Shown here piece after piece: positions 56,053 to 64,000 of a DNA stretch of 64,000 nt. The stretch's first letter is position 1; every line of letters starts with the position of its first letter. Where the stretch lies: NCBI GenBank assembly GCA_001871115.1, contig MNUR01000032.1, positions 16,511 to 80,510 on the forward strand, given 5' to 3'. The notes beneath the pieces were generated by a model. That model was not told the DNA's origin. It ran no database searches and worked only from the letters and a program-made list of their open reading frames with translations. The translations under genes were made by a program, and so were the position numbers. Origin of the DNA: Elusimicrobia bacterium CG1_02_56_21. Lineage in GTDB: Bacteria > Elusimicrobiota > Elusimicrobia > Elusimicrobiales > UBA9959.

Positions 56053-57864
56053 CTACCTATCCTGGCTGATCTTCAAAAGCGACATGAACGCTTCCTGCGG
56101 GATCTCAACGGACCCCAGCAGTTTCATCTTGCGCTTGCCTTCCTTCTGGGCTTCGAGCAGTTTGCGCTTTCGCGTAATATCGCCGCCGTAACACTTGGCC
56201 AGCACGTCTTTGCGGATAGCCCCTATGGTTTCCCTGGCTATGATCTTGCCGCCCACCTGCGCCTGTACGGCTATTTCGAACATGTGGCGCGGGATAAGCT
56301 CTTTAAGTTTTTCGCAGAGGATCCTGGCATTATGAAGCGCCTTGGCGCGGTGCACTATAAAAGAAAGGGCGTCCACCGTCTCGGCGTGCAGCAGGATCTC
56401 TATCTTGACCATGTCCGAAGACCTGTATTCATACGGCTCATAGTCGAAAGAGGCGTAGCCCCTGGAGACGGACTTGAGCCTGTCGTAGAAATCCAGGATG
56501 ATCTCGCTCAGCGGAAGGTAGTACTCCACTATCACCCTCGTGGTGGAAATGTACTCTATCTTTATATGCTCACCGCGCTTTTCCTTGAGGAGGTTCATAA
56601 TACCCTCCATATAAGGCAGCGGCGCGATAATATTGGCCAGGACGTACGGCTCTTTAATGTCCATTACGTCGCCGTAATGAGGAAAGTCGGCGGGATTGGT
56701 GACTTCCACGTACTTATCTTCTTTGCCGCCGTGCTTGCTCTTGGCCAGCACTTTGTAGATAACGTTAGGGTTGGTGGCGATAAGCGGGATATTGAACTCC
56801 CGCTCTATGCGCTCGCGTATAATGTCAAGGTGAAGCAGGCCCATAAAGCCCAGGCGGAACCCGAAGCCCAGCGCCTTGGAGGTCTCGCCCTGGAAATTAA
56901 AGGAGGAATCCGTCAGGTTCAGCTTCTCTATGGCCGCCTTGAGCGCGGTATAGTCCGTGGTGCTTACCGGGTAGAAACCGGCGAAGACTACCGGGTTGAC
57001 TTCTTTATAACCGGATAACGGGGCGTCTATCTTTACTCCCTTTTCAAAAAGAGTGTCCCCCATCTTGATCTCGTGGATATCCCTTATACCGGCTATTATA
57101 TAGCCAACCTCTCCGGTGTTTATAGAGCCGGACTTCACCAGCTTGGGGGTAAGATAGCCTACTTCCTCCACTTTGTAAGTGGCGCCGCTGGAGTGGAAAG
57201 AAACATACTTGCCGGCGGAGATGGAGCCGTCCACGACGCGGGTATAAATGATGACGCCCTTATAGACGTCATAAAACGAGTCGAAGACCAGCGCCCTCAG
57301 AGGCCGCTCGGCCGTGCCGGCCGGGGCCGGGATTTCTTTTATTACCCGCTCGAGAACTTCGCGGACGCCGCGGCCGTCCTTCGCGCTTATGCGTGAGGTG
57401 TCCACCGGGTTCCTGAGCACCTCCCAGATCTGCTCCTCGGTTGCGTCCGGGTTGGAGTGCTCCAGGTCTATCTTGTTCATGACCGGTATTATGGCCAGCC
57501 CGAGAGACTGGGCCAGGTGCGCGTGCGCCAGGGTCTGCGCCTCTACTCCCTGCGAAGCGTCCACCAGCAATATAGCGCCCTCGCAGGCGGCCATAGCGCG
57601 GGAAACCTCGTAGGAAAAGTCCACATGCCCGGGCGTATCAATGAGGTTCAGAACATATTCTTCTCCGTCATCGGCGGTATAGAGCATCCGCACGGCTTTT
57701 GCCTTAATAGTTATTCCGCGCTCCCGCTCCAGCTCCATCCCGTCCAAAAACTGCGCCTTCATCTGACGGTCGGGGATGGTGTTGGTAAGCTGTATAAACC
57801 GGTCCGCCAGCGTTGATTTGCCGTGGTCGATATGGGCGATAATACTAAAATTCCTGATGTTCAT
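56053..57864 (-). CDS. lepA: Elongation factor 4 (LepA)
   Basis: Ribosome-bound translational GTPase, 603 residues. G1 is AHIDHGKST (residues 10-18), G2 GITIKAKAVRM, G3 DTPGHVDF and G4 NKID. The LepA-specific C-terminal domain includes RRKLLEAQKEGKRKMKLLGSVEIPQ (described here by its segment GKRKMKLLGSVEIPQEAF). It is upstream of lepB in the usual lepA-lepB order, with 120 bp between them containing a small GGACTGGA / TCCAGTCC inverted repeat. Confidence 0.98.
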   Translation of the reverse strand: MNIRNFSIIAHIDHGKSTLADRFIQLTNTIPDRQMKAQFLDGMELERERGITIKAKAVRMLYTADDGEEYVLNLIDTPGHVDFSYEVSRAMAACEGAILLVDASQGVEAQTLAHAHLAQSLGLAIIPVMNKIDLEHSNPDATEEQIWEVLRNPVDTSRISAKDGRGVREVLERVIKEIPAPAGTAERPLRALVFDSFYDVYKGVIIYTRVVDGSISAGKYVSFHSSGATYKVEEVGYLTPKLVKSGSINTGEVGYIIAGIRDIHEIKMGDTLFEKGVKIDAPLSGYKEVNPVVFAGFYPVSTTDYTALKAAIEKLNLTDSSFNFQGETSKALGFGFRLGFMGLLHLDIIRERIEREFNIPLIATNPNVIYKVLAKSKHGGKEDKYVEVTNPADFPHYGDVMDIKEPYVLANIIAPLPYMEGIMNLLKEKRGEHIKIEYISTTRVIVEYYLPLSEIILDFYDRLKSVSRGYASFDYEPYEYRSSDMVKIEILLHAETVDALSFIVHRAKALHNARILCEKLKELIPRHMFEIAVQAQVGGKIIARETIGAIRKDVLAKCYGGDITRKRKLLEAQKEGKRKMKLLGSVEIPQEAFMSLLKISQDR

Positions 57865-57874
57865 AAGGTTTGTG

Positions 57875-57975
57875 GTCGGGAATCGGGAATCGCAGAGCGA
57901 AGTTCTTAACTCTAAAATCCTGTTATTTTCTTTGATTCCTGATTTTTGATCCTCGATTCCCGATTCTCGATTTCT
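57875..57975. repeat. GATTCCC-type simple repeat spacer between ptsI and lepA
   Basis: Begins GGGAATCGGGAATCG and ends CGATTCCCGATTCTCGATTT, an inverted repeat of degenerate 7-8 bp units. The 111-bp spacer holds nothing else evident. Related tracts: 17965-18018 and 60945-60968. Confidence 0.6.
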
Positions 57976-59703
57976 TTATTTCACCTCTTCTTCGACGAGC
58001 CTCCGTATTTCTTCCGAGGCCGGCAGGCTCAGGGCCCGCTGCGCTATCCCGGAGAATTTCTCAAAACTCATGGTCCGGATGGAATGCTTGGAGCGCAAAT
58101 ACATCTTGGCGGGCACTGAGAGTATGTCTACTCCCATCCCCACCAGCAGCGGTATGGCAAAAGGATCGGAAGCCATCTCGCCGCAGACGCTTACCGGCTT
58201 TCCTTTCTTATGCGCCGTCTGCACCACCAGGTTTATGAGGCGCAGGACCGCCGGGTGGAAAGGCTCATAGAGCTCCGAGACGTACTGGTTTATGCGGTCT
58301 ACCGCCAGGGTATACTGCACCAGGTCATTGGTTCCTATGGAAACAAAGTCTATCTCCCCCAGCAGCGAGTCCAGTATTATCGCGGCAGCGGGGATCTCCA
58401 CCATGATTCCGAATTCGGGATCTTTCTTTACCGCAAACCCCTCTTCGGCCAGCTCGGTTTTTACGTCCTGGGCAACTTTCTTAACCGTCATCAGCTCGTC
58501 CACGGAGGACAGCATGGGGATCATTATCTTTATCGTCCCCAGGGTATTAGCTTTATAGATAGCGCGCAGCTGGGTCTTGAGCAGCTCGGGGTACTTGATA
58601 AAAAGGCGTATGCCGCGGAACCCCATAAAAGGGTTGCGTTCGTCTTTCAGCCCCTTTATGCCGAGCTGCGTAGCGCGGTCCCCGCCTATATCGGCGGTGC
58701 GGATGGTGAGCGGCAGGTGGAGCGCGGCTTTTACCACGGAAGAATAGGCCTTGAACTGCTCCTCCTCCGAGGGAACGGAGTCGCGGTTCATATAAAGGAA
58801 CTCGGTGCGGTAAAGCCCCACGCCCTCGGCTTTCACGGCGGCCAGCTCGGGAGCGTCCTCCGCGGAATCGAGATTGACCATCAGGCTGATCTTGTGGCCG
58901 TCGTGGGTCGTAGCCGGCAGGCCCTTAAGGCGGTGAAAGAAATGCTCCTGCTTCTGCAGCTCTTCCTTGCGCGCTTTGTACTTCTCAATTATCTCGGGGG
59001 AAGGGGAAATTATGACCATTCCCTGCTCGCCGTCCACCACCAGGGTGTCGCCGCTAATAATCTGGCGGCTGATGTCGGAAAGACCGACCACCGCGGGAAT
59101 GCCCATGCTCTGGGCGAAGATAGCGGTGTGGCTGGACTTGGAGCCCAGGTCCATGCAGAAACCCAGAACCTTGTTGGACTCGCGGATATGCAGCGTGTCC
59201 GAGGGATAAAGGTTATGCGCTACGATGATCACCGGCTCCTTAAGGTCTTTAAGCGAGGTCTTCTCGCTGTTGACCAGGTTGGAAATTATTTTTTTGCCCA
59301 CGTCGAAAACGTCGTGCTTCCGCTCATGAAAGAACTCGTCGTCTATTTTCTCGAACTGTTCCTCCGCCTTGTCCAGGATCTCGGAAAGCGCGAATTCGGC
59401 GTTCATCGCCTTGGACATTATCAGCTTGGGAACCTCCTTGGTTATAAGGGGGTCTTGGAGTATCAGGTGATGGGCGTCTATCAGTTTGGCGTGCTGCTTG
59501 CCCAGCACGTTAAGGATCTTAGTGCGGATGACGTCCAGGTCCAGCTTGGTCTTATCCAGCGCTTCCTTGAAGCGCTTGACCTCCGCCTTAAGTTTTTCCG
59601 GCGCTATCTCTTTCTGTTCGATAAGGATGTTCTCTTCCTTAACGATATGTGCCTTGCCTATAGCTATACCCAGGCTTGCCGGCACTCCTTTTTTTATAAG
59701 CAT
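57976..59703 (-). CDS. ptsI: Phosphoenolpyruvate-protein phosphotransferase (PTS enzyme I)
   Basis: Takes phosphate from PEP and passes it to HPr. 575 residues, full length. The N-terminal phospho-His domain has GSKSSHTAIFAQSMGIPAV (about residue 190). The C-terminal PEP-binding barrel has VGLYRTEFLYM, MIPMLSSVDEL, FVSIGTNDLVQYTLAVDR and PVSVCGEMASDP with the catalytic Cys. It follows ptsH by 110 bp in the PTS cluster. Confidence 0.97.
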   Translation of the reverse strand: MLIKKGVPASLGIAIGKAHIVKEENILIEQKEIAPEKLKAEVKRFKEALDKTKLDLDVIRTKILNVLGKQHAKLIDAHHLILQDPLITKEVPKLIMSKAMNAEFALSEILDKAEEQFEKIDDEFFHERKHDVFDVGKKIISNLVNSEKTSLKDLKEPVIIVAHNLYPSDTLHIRESNKVLGFCMDLGSKSSHTAIFAQSMGIPAVVGLSDISRQIISGDTLVVDGEQGMVIISPSPEIIEKYKARKEELQKQEHFFHRLKGLPATTHDGHKISLMVNLDSAEDAPELAAVKAEGVGLYRTEFLYMNRDSVPSEEEQFKAYSSVVKAALHLPLTIRTADIGGDRATQLGIKGLKDERNPFMGFRGIRLFIKYPELLKTQLRAIYKANTLGTIKIMIPMLSSVDELMTVKKVAQDVKTELAEEGFAVKKDPEFGIMVEIPAAAIILDSLLGEIDFVSIGTNDLVQYTLAVDRINQYVSELYEPFHPAVLRLINLVVQTAHKKGKPVSVCGEMASDPFAIPLLVGMGVDILSVPAKMYLRSKHSIRTMSFEKFSGIAQRALSLPASEEIRRLVEEEVK

Positions 59704-59813
59704 AAATCACTCCGTTCAATGCGAATAAGCGTGAATATTCTACGCTGACGCAGGTCCGATTAAAATCTCCGCTCAATAGACGCTGCCTGACCCGCCCCGC
59801 CTTGCGGCTGAGC

Positions 59814-60080
59814 CTAGTCTTCCTCGAACTTGCGGTCAAATAAATCCACTATGGCGGCAACGGCCTCTGCTTCGTCCTTGCCCTTGGCCGTAACTTCTAT
59901 AACGCTGCCCTTGCCGGCGGCCAGGGTCATTATGCCCATGATGCTCTTGGCGTTGACCTCCATGCCGTCCTTCGTCAGTTTTATATCACAGATAAAGCGC
60001 GAAGAAGTATTGGCTATCATGCCCGCGGGCCGGGCATGTATGCCCAGTTCATTGCTTATGGTTATGTTTCGTTTGATCAT
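59814..60080 (-). CDS. ptsH: Phosphocarrier protein HPr
   Basis: 88 residues. The catalytic His15 is in LGIHARPAG. Ser46, the target of HPr kinase, is in AKSIMGIMTLAA. Both sites are intact, and hprK is in the same cluster, so HPr-Ser phosphorylation is expected. Its start overlaps the IID stop by 4 nt (ATGA). Confidence 0.97.
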   Translation of the reverse strand: MIKRNITISNELGIHARPAGMIANTSSRFICDIKLTKDGMEVNAKSIMGIMTLAAGKGSVIEVTAKGKDEAEAVAAIVDLFDRKFEED

Positions 60081-60913
60081 ATATATAGCCTGAAAGGCCG
60101 CATTCCGAAGACGCTGAAAAGCAGCACTGAAAAAGCCAGAACCAGGCCGGCCGCGAAGAAAACAGACTTGCCCAGAGCCCTTGTTATGCGGTGCAGCGCC
60201 AGCACGCCTACGGGCAGCGCTATCCTTAAAAAAACATCCCCGGGTCTGCCGGAATTATAATTGAGCGCAGCCAGCATGCCGAAAGCGGTCAGGGCGATGG
60301 CCACCGACATCAGGAACCCGGCCGTGCTGAGCACGCGTATCAGCCTGGGCCAGTTAGCGCTGTCGAGCCCGCAGGAAGCCGAACCGCCGCAAACATATCC
60401 GGACTTCAGTCCGTACCAGCGCCAGTGAACGGCGAAAGCCGAGTAAAAAACTATCCCTGCCACGGGTCCTGCCATAAGGAGCCAGACCGACACTTTCGTG
60501 TTCAGGCCGGTAAAAAGCCAGCCGTAGAAACCGCCGGCGGCCCAGACCAGCAGGCAGACCTGGGCCGTCATCGGCTTAAGCCTGCCCCAGAAAATCCTGT
60601 CGCCTATAGAGGCGAAACTTGAAGCCAGGGCCTGCTTAACACCCGGCATGGTCTTAAGGCAGGCCTCCTGGTCGGGGCCAGCCGCGGCTTTCTCCTCTAT
60701 ACTGGCCACATTGCCCAGCACAAAAGAGGCCATATAAGGCTGCGTGTTAAAGATCTGCAGATGCCTGAGCATTGCGGCCTTGAGTTTAGCCCGGTCCGGA
60801 TAGATCTTCTCAAGCGCCGGCTGCAGGCAAAAAGCAAAACCGAGGTTCTGGAACCTCTCGTAGTTCCAGCCCGCCTGTATAAAAAACGACCTCAAGAACA
60901 TTTTAAAAAACAT
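60077..60913 (-). CDS. PTS mannose-family transporter subunit IID
   Basis: 278 residues. Family signature near the start: RSFFIQAGWNYERFQNLGFAF. GDRIFWGRLKPMTAQV (about 100) and several hydrophobic segments follow. The C-terminal region has more membrane character than usual for IID. With IIC it forms the sugar channel. The sequence is divergent from Enterobacteriaceae ManZ, so the sugar is not known. Overlaps ptsH by 4 nt. Confidence 0.88.
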   Translation of the reverse strand: MFFKMFLRSFFIQAGWNYERFQNLGFAFCLQPALEKIYPDRAKLKAAMLRHLQIFNTQPYMASFVLGNVASIEEKAAAGPDQEACLKTMPGVKQALASSFASIGDRIFWGRLKPMTAQVCLLVWAAGGFYGWLFTGLNTKVSVWLLMAGPVAGIVFYSAFAVHWRWYGLKSGYVCGGSASCGLDSANWPRLIRVLSTAGFLMSVAIALTAFGMLAALNYNSGRPGDVFLRIALPVGVLALHRITRALGKSVFFAAGLVLAFSVLLFSVFGMRPFRLYI

Positions 60914-60944
60914 AATAAATCAAATCTCTGTCTTCGCCGCCTCT

Positions 60945-60968
60945 TCTCCGGTTCCCGATTCCCGATCA
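60945..60968. repeat. Short GATTCCC-type repeat between IIC and IID genes
   Basis: GGTTCCCGATTCCCGATCACC, the same simple unit seen at 17965-18018 and 57875-57975. It overlaps the end of the IIC gene by three bases. Confidence 0.45.
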
Positions 60969-61580
60969 CCTTTTCTTGTATATCTGCGTCCTGAACCTGA
61001 AATAGAGGCCGCTGAGTCCCAGCCACGGCATAAGAGAATAAGCGAAATCCGTGCCCGGGTAAAGCCGGCTCAGGCCCGGAAGATAAGAAATGCAGGCAGC
61101 CAGTGCCGCCCAGGCCAGGACATAAGCACCCATGACGGCGTTCTCTATCAGCATGGCCTTGACCAGCCAGCGCCTTAAAAAAATATCTCCGGCCGCAACC
61201 TGCGCTTCAATGACTGCGTTCCAGGGCGACCGCGAAGCCCGGAGCTGGTACTCAATATACGAGTAAGACCTTCCCGCCGCCAGGCCCAGAAAGAAAGAAA
61301 GCGAAGGAGCCAGTCCGCCCGCGGAATGAGCGAGCACGCCCACAGCCGCCGCGGCCGTGCCGTTGGGAGGAACCACTCCTCCCACCGGGATAAAATCTAT
61401 ATAAAGCAGCTCGAGCAAGATCCCCAGGCGGGCGCCCTCCAGCGGACAGCCGTTCAGCCAGCCCAGCAGGGGCCCGACAAAAGCCGGGCGGGACAGGAGG
61501 AACTGGCCGGCCTGAACCGCGTCCAGGCCCAGCAGGCCGGAAAGCGCGGCCGAGAGAACCGTCTTGATTACTGTAATCAC
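60966..61580 (-). CDS. PTS mannose-family transporter subunit IIC
   Basis: 204 residues (usual about 260, so compact) and almost entirely hydrophobic. Conserved family segments are SRPAFVGPLLGWLNGCPLEGARLG (about 30-53, here noted by its core GPLLGWLNGCPLEGA) and LLYIDFIPVGGVVPPNG. It forms the membrane sugar path with IID. The C-terminal third is shorter than in ManY. The gap of 167 bp to IIB contains no other gene. Confidence 0.85.
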   Translation of the reverse strand: MITVIKTVLSAALSGLLGLDAVQAGQFLLSRPAFVGPLLGWLNGCPLEGARLGILLELLYIDFIPVGGVVPPNGTAAAAVGVLAHSAGGLAPSLSFFLGLAAGRSYSYIEYQLRASRSPWNAVIEAQVAAGDIFLRRWLVKAMLIENAVMGAYVLAWAALAACISYLPGLSRLYPGTDFAYSLMPWLGLSGLYFRFRTQIYKKR

Positions 61581-61747
61581 AACCGGCTGCCCCCGCTAGG
61601 ACGGAGACTGCCGGGCAAAACCCCGGCGGCCCGGCCCGCTACAGCCGCGGCAGGACGCGAAGAATGAAATGCAGAATCGGAGATAAGTATTTTTCCTGAG
61701 CTCATTTAAATTCTATTTTGCGCTTCTTTGCGGCCGGGACCGCCGCC

Positions 61748-62224
61748 CTAAGCTATCGCTTCCATCAAGTCCAGCGGGGGATCCGAAGGAACGCCCCTGC
61801 CTTCTATAGTTATTCCCGCCGCGGAAAGAGTTTTAAGGGCCGCGCAATCCTCATCGTTAAGGAAAATAGCCTTACCTATGGAAAGGTTCTTGCCGGCTGA
61901 GTAATGCATCCCGCCGATATTGAGAGCGGGGATCCTGAAACCTTTCTCTACCAGGGCGACGGTTTCGGTCAGGCCCGGCAGGAGAAGCAGGACCTTCCGC
62001 CCGGACTTCTCCGCCTCGGGAAGATAGGAAACAGCCTCCTGCACCGTCATTATCTTCAGGTCCACATCCTCCGGGGTAGCGAAGCGCATGATGGCGCGGC
62101 GCATCTCGTCGCCGGCTATCTCGTCGGAAACCACGGCCAGTTCCTCGGCCCGCAGGTGCGGGACCCAGCCCTCCACCACCTGGCCGTGCACCAGCCTGTC
62201 GTCAACCCTGTAAAGAATAATCAT
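61748..62224 (-). CDS. PTS mannose-family subunit IIB
   Basis: 158 residues. The phosphorylated His lies in VDDRLVHGQVVEGW (residues 7-20), the family's hallmark. NIGGMHYSAGKNLSIGKAIFLNDED is typical of the middle part (core GGMHYSAGKNLSIGKAIFL). It receives phosphate from IIA and passes it to the sugar. Located between IIA (12 bp away) and IIC. Confidence 0.95.
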   Translation of the reverse strand: MIILYRVDDRLVHGQVVEGWVPHLRAEELAVVSDEIAGDEMRRAIMRFATPEDVDLKIMTVQEAVSYLPEAEKSGRKVLLLLPGLTETVALVEKGFRIPALNIGGMHYSAGKNLSIGKAIFLNDEDCAALKTLSAAGITIEGRGVPSDPPLDLMEAIA

Positions 62225-62236
62225 CCTAAAAATCCC

Positions 62237-62644
62237 TCATTTCTTCAGCAGGAGGCTTTTAACCTCGCAGATCGCCTTGCGGCCGTCTTCAATTATTTTG
62301 GCCGTCAGGCGATCGAAGTCCAGAGTTCCCCGGTAGGAGAACGCCGAAGTCATCATATTTATGTTCACTCCGCAGATGACCGCGCTTTTCTGTATATCTT
62401 TAGCTATCGGAAGAACCACGTTCATCGGGGTTCCGCCCGGCATGTCTATCAGAAAGATCAAGCCGTCTTCGGAGCGCATTTCGTCTATAGCTGCGGCCGC
62501 CGCCTCTTTAACGCGCTCCAGGGTCATGCGCGCCGAGATAGAGACGTTCTTCAGTCCCTCGGTCTGCACGCCGACTATGCCTTCGGCGGCCTCAATAAGA
62601 TAGGCGCCGAATTCTCCGTGGGTAATCACGATTATGTTGATCAT
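62237..62644 (-). CDS. PTS mannose-family subunit IIA
   Basis: 135 residues. His10 in VITHGEFGAYL is the phosphorylation site. LIFLIDMPGGTPMNV matches the conserved DxxGGTP loop. It is a separate protein, not fused to IIB as in Escherichia coli ManX. It lies between rapZ (42 bp) and IIB. Confidence 0.94.
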   Translation of the reverse strand: MINIIVITHGEFGAYLIEAAEGIVGVQTEGLKNVSISARMTLERVKEAAAAAIDEMRSEDGLIFLIDMPGGTPMNVVLPIAKDIQKSAVICGVNINMMTSAFSYRGTLDFDRLTAKIIEDGRKAICEVKSLLLKK

Positions 62645-62686
62645 AAAAAGGACGCTGGGGCGCTGATACGACGGCCATCGGGTTTA

Positions 62687-63550
62687 TCACTTTCTGATAT
62701 CTCTGTGGTGCTCCGAAACAGAAAAACCGCCGGCGGCCAGGATCCTGGCTATCTCCCCCGCCGTATAAACGCTGCGGTGGCGGCCGCCTGTGCAGCCTAT
62801 GGCTATGGTAAGGTAGGACTTCCCCTCCTTGATGTAAAGAGGCAGCAGCGCTTTTATCTGTTCCGTATAGCTCTTGAGGAATTTTTTAAAACCCGGCTTG
62901 TCGCTGAGGTAGCGGCCCACCGACGCGTCGAGTCCGGTTTTGGCCTTAAGGGAAGGCACATAATAGGGATTCGGAAGGAACCGCACGTCCATAACGATGT
63001 CGGCGTCCAGCGGCATACCGTACTTGAAACCGAACGAGATCACCGAAAGTTTCATTTCCGCGGTTCGCTTAAGCTCGAGCGTTCCCGAAATGGTTTCCTT
63101 CAGTTCGCCCAGGGTCAGCTTGGTGGTATCTATCACTTTATTGGCGCGGGCCTTGAGGTCGCAGAGTATGGAGCGCTCCTCCTTCACCGCGGCGGCGATA
63201 TTCTTGCCCAGGGGATGGCGGTGGCGGGTCTCCGAGAAACGCTGCATCAGCACGGAGTCCGAAGCGTCGAGGAAAATTATCTTGTAGTCCAGGCCGAGCT
63301 TGCCCAGATTGTCGAGAGTGCGGATGAAATCCTTGAAGAAGCGGCCTTCCCTGATGTCTATCCCGAGGGCGACGTTCTTAAGGTAATGCCTGTCCGCGAT
63401 GAGCCCCGCGAACTGCGGGATAAGGGTTACCGGCAGATTGTCTATACAGTAAAACCCCAGGTCCTCGAAAGATTTAAGGGCCTGGCTTTTGCCGGCGCCG
63501 GACATCCCGGTGATTATAAATATCTTGCCTTTGATCTTTTTAGCGGGCAT
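62687..63550 (-). CDS. rapZ: RapZ/YvcJ-type nucleotide-binding adapter
   Basis: 287 residues. Walker A is ITGMSGAGKSQALKSFED (about 12-29), then GFYCIDNLPVTL and FLDASDSVLMQRFSETRRHP-like RFSETRHRHPLGKN. The C-terminal domain has FGFKYGMPLDADIVMDVRFLPNP and IAIGCTGGRHRSVY. In enteric bacteria RapZ controls a glucosamine-6-phosphate synthase small-RNA pathway; in Gram-positives it is a nucleotide-dependent regulator. The hprK-rapZ-PTS order is conserved in many bacteria. Confidence 0.96.
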   Translation of the reverse strand: MPAKKIKGKIFIITGMSGAGKSQALKSFEDLGFYCIDNLPVTLIPQFAGLIADRHYLKNVALGIDIREGRFFKDFIRTLDNLGKLGLDYKIIFLDASDSVLMQRFSETRHRHPLGKNIAAAVKEERSILCDLKARANKVIDTTKLTLGELKETISGTLELKRTAEMKLSVISFGFKYGMPLDADIVMDVRFLPNPYYVPSLKAKTGLDASVGRYLSDKPGFKKFLKSYTEQIKALLPLYIKEGKSYLTIAIGCTGGRHRSVYTAGEIARILAAGGFSVSEHHRDIRK

Positions 63551-63551
63551 G

Positions 63552-64000
63552 CTACCTTTTCCCCATCTCGCGGATAAGGCTTTCGTTGAACTTTTTGGCT
63601 ACAAAATAGCCCTGGTTCTTGAGGCGCTGGTTAAGCGCGGCCACCTCTATAAGCACGGCCAGGTTACGGCCGGGAGTGACCGGCAGGCGCAGGGAAGACA
63701 CCGGAACTTCAAGTATCTGCACTTCGGCCGTAGCCAGCCCGGTGCGGTCATAGGTCCCGAGCGTGCCGGAGGACACGCTTTCGAGCTTCACGTGCATCTC
63801 TATCAGAGACTGGTCCATGGTGGAGCCGATGCCGAAGAGCAGCTCCACGTCTATGATGCCCAGACCGCGGACTTCCATGTAATGCTTGATATTCTTAGGG
63901 GAATTGCCCACCAGCATGTAGCCTATGCGGCGCTTGACTTCCACCACATCGTCGGCTATCAGGATATGTCCGCGCTTCAGCAGCTCGAGCGCGCACTCCG
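63552..64000 (-). CDS. hprK: HPr kinase/phosphorylase, C-terminal part (5' truncated by window end)
   Basis: Phosphorylates and dephosphorylates Ser46 of HPr. The frame is open to the window edge. The visible part starts ECALELLKRGHILIADDVVEV, just after the Walker A loop, which lies outside. The HprK signature VRGLGIIDVELLFGIG is present near 63860. About 149 of the usual 310-330 residues are here. It is followed one base later by rapZ. The intact Ser46 in HPr supports a working regulatory loop. Confidence 0.95.
   Translation of the reverse strand, partial: ECALELLKRGHILIADDVVEVKRRIGYMLVGNSPKNIKHYMEVRGLGIIDVELLFGIGSTMDQSLIEMHVKLESVSSGTLGTYDRTGLATAEVQILEVPVSSLRLPVTPGRNLAVLIEVAALNQRLKNQGYFVAKKFNESLIREMGKR

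Overview
This window looks like part of the chromosome of a GC-rich, Gram-negative-type bacterium. Envelope genes include an RND efflux pump, an alginate-export-type outer-membrane porin and a type IV pilin. The pilin sequence, the general gene style and the combination of HPr kinase with a mannose-type PTS best fit Elusimicrobiota. That placement is an inference from gene character; there is no 16S gene here.

Layout. 1-3.2 kb: the 3' part of an RND pump and an exported penicillin-recognising serine hydrolase. 3.3-10.5 kb (minus): two different glycogen synthases, galT, scpB, scpA, trpS and an M50 protease. 10.7-13.9 kb (plus): UDP-GlcNAc dehydrogenase and a PAS histidine kinase, then tRNA-Arg(GCG). 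14.2-16.3 kb is a small gene graveyard: a truncated and frameshifted M32 carboxypeptidase, a broken ppnP and a broken pilT. 16.4-26.2 kb (minus) is a molybdenum/tungsten module: moaD, mogA, MOSC protein, moaC, moaA, moeA, tupC, tupB, a MOT1-type transporter, a ModE-like regulator with a palindromic operator, tupA and a porin. A divergent LysR regulator is followed by a P5C dehydrogenase that lacks its catalytic cysteine. 29-35 kb: a trypsin-like protease, a metal permease, ornithine decarboxylase and homospermidine synthase. 34.1-38.9 kb is an anaerobic nucleotide operon, nrdR-nrdD-nrdG-dut, with tandem NrdR-type boxes. Then come a pilin with a long structured leader, and recG.

41.9-42.9 kb has no protein gene. 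It carries two tandem promoter - structured domain - terminator units that look like duplicated small RNAs. They precede a two-component set: an OmpR-type regulator, a 1399-residue eight-PAS sensor without an ATPase domain, and a tandem-REC protein. 48.6-53.2 kb: a short CCA-adding-family enzyme, a CpXC protein, a PLP enzyme, the RNase P RNA (missed by ORF callers and with a rewritten P4 helix) and RNase HI. 53.2-64 kb (minus) is a long run: hprK (cut by the window end), rapZ, a complete mannose-family PTS (IIA, IIB, IIC, IID), ptsH, ptsI, lepA, lepB, metF and a zinc-ribbon coiled-coil protein.

The most unusual signals are the duplicated RNA-like units, a dispersed structured repeat whose hairpin stem covaries between copies, the compensated RNase P helix P4, the clustered pseudogenes, and several enzymes with changed or missing catalytic parts.
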